Part shown: in pieces, positions 62,379-64,000 of the stretch
Layout of the letters: the number at the start of each line of letters is the position of its first letter
Numbering within the stretch: the first letter of the stretch is position 1
From: Agelaius tricolor
Lineage: Eukaryota > Chordata > Aves > Passeriformes > Icteridae
DNA length: 64,000 nucleotides
Reading direction: 5' to 3'
Assembly: GCA_023055355.1 (NCBI GenBank)
Contig: JALJCS010000002.1
Span: 82,485,001 to 82,549,000, forward strand
Made by a program: the position numbers and the translations under genes
The notes under the pieces: model-generated
What the model was told of the DNA's origin: nothing
The model's database searches: none
What the model saw: only the letters and a program-made list of their open reading frames with translations

Positions 62379-64000
62379 CTTCAGTGATTTCTCTAATTTT
62401 ATCCCCAGTCATCTTCCCACAGCAGTTTTCTGTTTTGTAGATTGTACTTGCAGAGAATTTGTAGTCTGCATTTTTTAAAAACTAAGTAACAAAATATGTT
62501 TAGAATTCCTCATTGCAAGGAGACAGTTTAAAAAGCTCTAAAATTTTATTTTAGTTTATAGGTCATTTATTGTCAAAAAGTTTAGTACTTCAAAGCGTTT
62601 TTCTATACTTCTCTAATAGAGACATATTTTACTATATCATCACAAAATCATTACTCAGTTTTGCATGTACCTTAATTTGAATTCTACATTCTGAAAGAAT
62701 AGCATGTAAGGAAACCACCTATTTTTGAGAGAAGCAGTGGGACCAATTTAATAAGTGATGGAAGAAACACAGTCAGGAAAAAAAGAAAGATGTTTCAGCT
62801 TAGAAAAGTACAAGGTAATACATCTGGGGAGAAATAATACAAAATCAGATTCTGTAGAGAAGTACTGTGGATAATAAGAATGCTCAGAAAGACATAAGGA
62901 CAGCATTATACAGCAAATCTTCTAAACTTTTTGCATCGAATTAACATAATCAATAAAACAAATCTTTTTCACATATCTGCTAAATTCAAGAAATGTTTTT
63001 TGAGTCTTAATATGGTCTAGTGAGAGCATAATTTCCCAAAGTAGTCCTCAGAGCAGCATTTCTGTGATGCAGAGAGCACTGACATAGATATTGACATAGC
63101 ACTCTTCACAGGTTTCTCACGTACAACAAGCAAACAAACTATGTCTGGAATCACAATTCCACCAAAGCAGCAACTGTTCAGTAGATAGTTTTATAATATC
63201 TGTCACTGGCTGCCTGGATAAGAATATCACAGCTAGGATATGGCATTCAAGCAGAGCTGAAAGTGTGGAATAAGCCAACACTTAGTGTGAATGGAATACA
63301 CTGTCCAAAGGTTTACCCCCCCAAGACAGCTGCCTGTAAAATGACAAACTCTTAGAAGAGGAATAGTTTTGTACCTGTATTTCTCATATGATGTTCAGCA
63401 TTTTTTCACATGTTCCTAATCTTTCTGCAGTAAGCTAGCATAAGAGCAGCTCTGAGTCTTCCTCAGAATCTTACTCTCAATAAATCAATATTTTCTAAAA
63501 AAGAAAACTTTTGTGTAAATTCCTGAACAGCTTTGCTTTTAAGCTGTTTATATACACAGTAGTATCATGTAGGAAATACATATGCCCTGAGAAAATTCTG
63601 AGATAGGAATAAAGCCTTTTCTATATTTGGTATGAACATCTATCTTACTATTTAGTGCTGACTAGAGGACCATTTTAGCTCCTTGTCCACTTCCCTTGGT
63701 AAATCTCCTCTGACATCTGCATCACTTTCCTAGATGAATGTGATTATGGAAGCCATTTAACTTATCCAATATTTTAGGACTGAAATGTTAAGTCTGATTT
63801 TAGACATGGAAAACACATGGTAATTATTTTTGTTGGTTATATTTTTAAATTAAATTTATATTAATTTTCTTATATAGCCTCAGTATCCCTTTACCATGGA
63901 TAGTCTGCGAGGATATTTTGCTAAAATTGGCAAATGTTAATGTACATAAACATCAACAGTTTTCACTTAGTTATCTCATCAGTATTGTGAGAATTCAAAG

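Larger units (their letters stand above)
59011..64000. other. Unique AT-rich DNA to the window end
   Basis: No gene and no clear interspersed repeat. It contains a three-copy 15-bp tandem repeat (61032-61077), two strong hairpins (61227-61280 and 62346-62378), and a faint CR1-like stretch near 62800-62850 ('gtacaaggtaatacatctgg') that is too short to call. Confidence 0.5.

Noticed and set aside
62795..62850. CR1-like or L3-like remnant
   Set aside because: Only one phrase ('gtacaaggtaatacatctgg' followed by 'ggagaaataat') resembles a LINE 3' region. It is too short to call without a consensus alignment.

Overview
This window reads as ordinary non-coding DNA from a bird, most likely a passerine. 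It is visibly AT-rich. I found no protein-coding gene, rRNA, tRNA or CRISPR array that I can support. The avian call rests on several CR1 LINE fragments, some ending in the diagnostic CR1 3' tail (gattctatg). The passerine call rests on recollection of avian ERV long terminal repeats (LTRs) and is less certain.

Layout: 0-10 kb holds an ERV-LTR-like block (about 1390-2606, minus strand) with a (TG)15 run, a CR1 3' fragment (5690-5944) and otherwise unique sequence. 10-20 kb holds a CR1 tail, a solo LTR on the minus strand (11753-12571), a CR1 fragment (13876-14132), an ERVL-like LTR on the plus strand (about 15250-16095) and a CR1 3' end near 19.8 kb. 20-32 kb is mostly unique AT-rich DNA, with two GC-richer blocks I could not assign and a stretch that looks like conserved non-coding sequence. 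A second ERVL-like solo LTR lies at 32068-32739. 33-47 kb has two CR1 fragments on the minus strand (40.8 and 42.3 kb) and an (AT)25 run. 47-50 kb has a pre-miRNA-like hairpin, a CR1 fragment, and a third LTR of the ERVL-like family (48562-50030, minus strand) carrying a 13-copy, 40-bp minisatellite. 57.7-59.0 kb holds an ERVK-type solo LTR with a perfect 6-bp target-site duplication, followed by the longest CR1 copy. The last 5 kb is unique DNA with two strong hairpins and a short tandem repeat.

The longest open frame (378 codons, 48810-49946 minus) is an artefact of the minisatellite: a 40-bp period is not a multiple of 3, so a stop-free unit stays open in all frames. Other frames above 100 codons fall in LTRs, in CR1 or in low-complexity DNA, or have no recognisable domain. 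The window is best described as part of a gene desert or of a very large intron. I did not find a new multi-gene system. The items most worth a second look are the minisatellite, which shows CpG-decay haplotypes and older edge units, and a handful of perfect or near-perfect inverted repeats.
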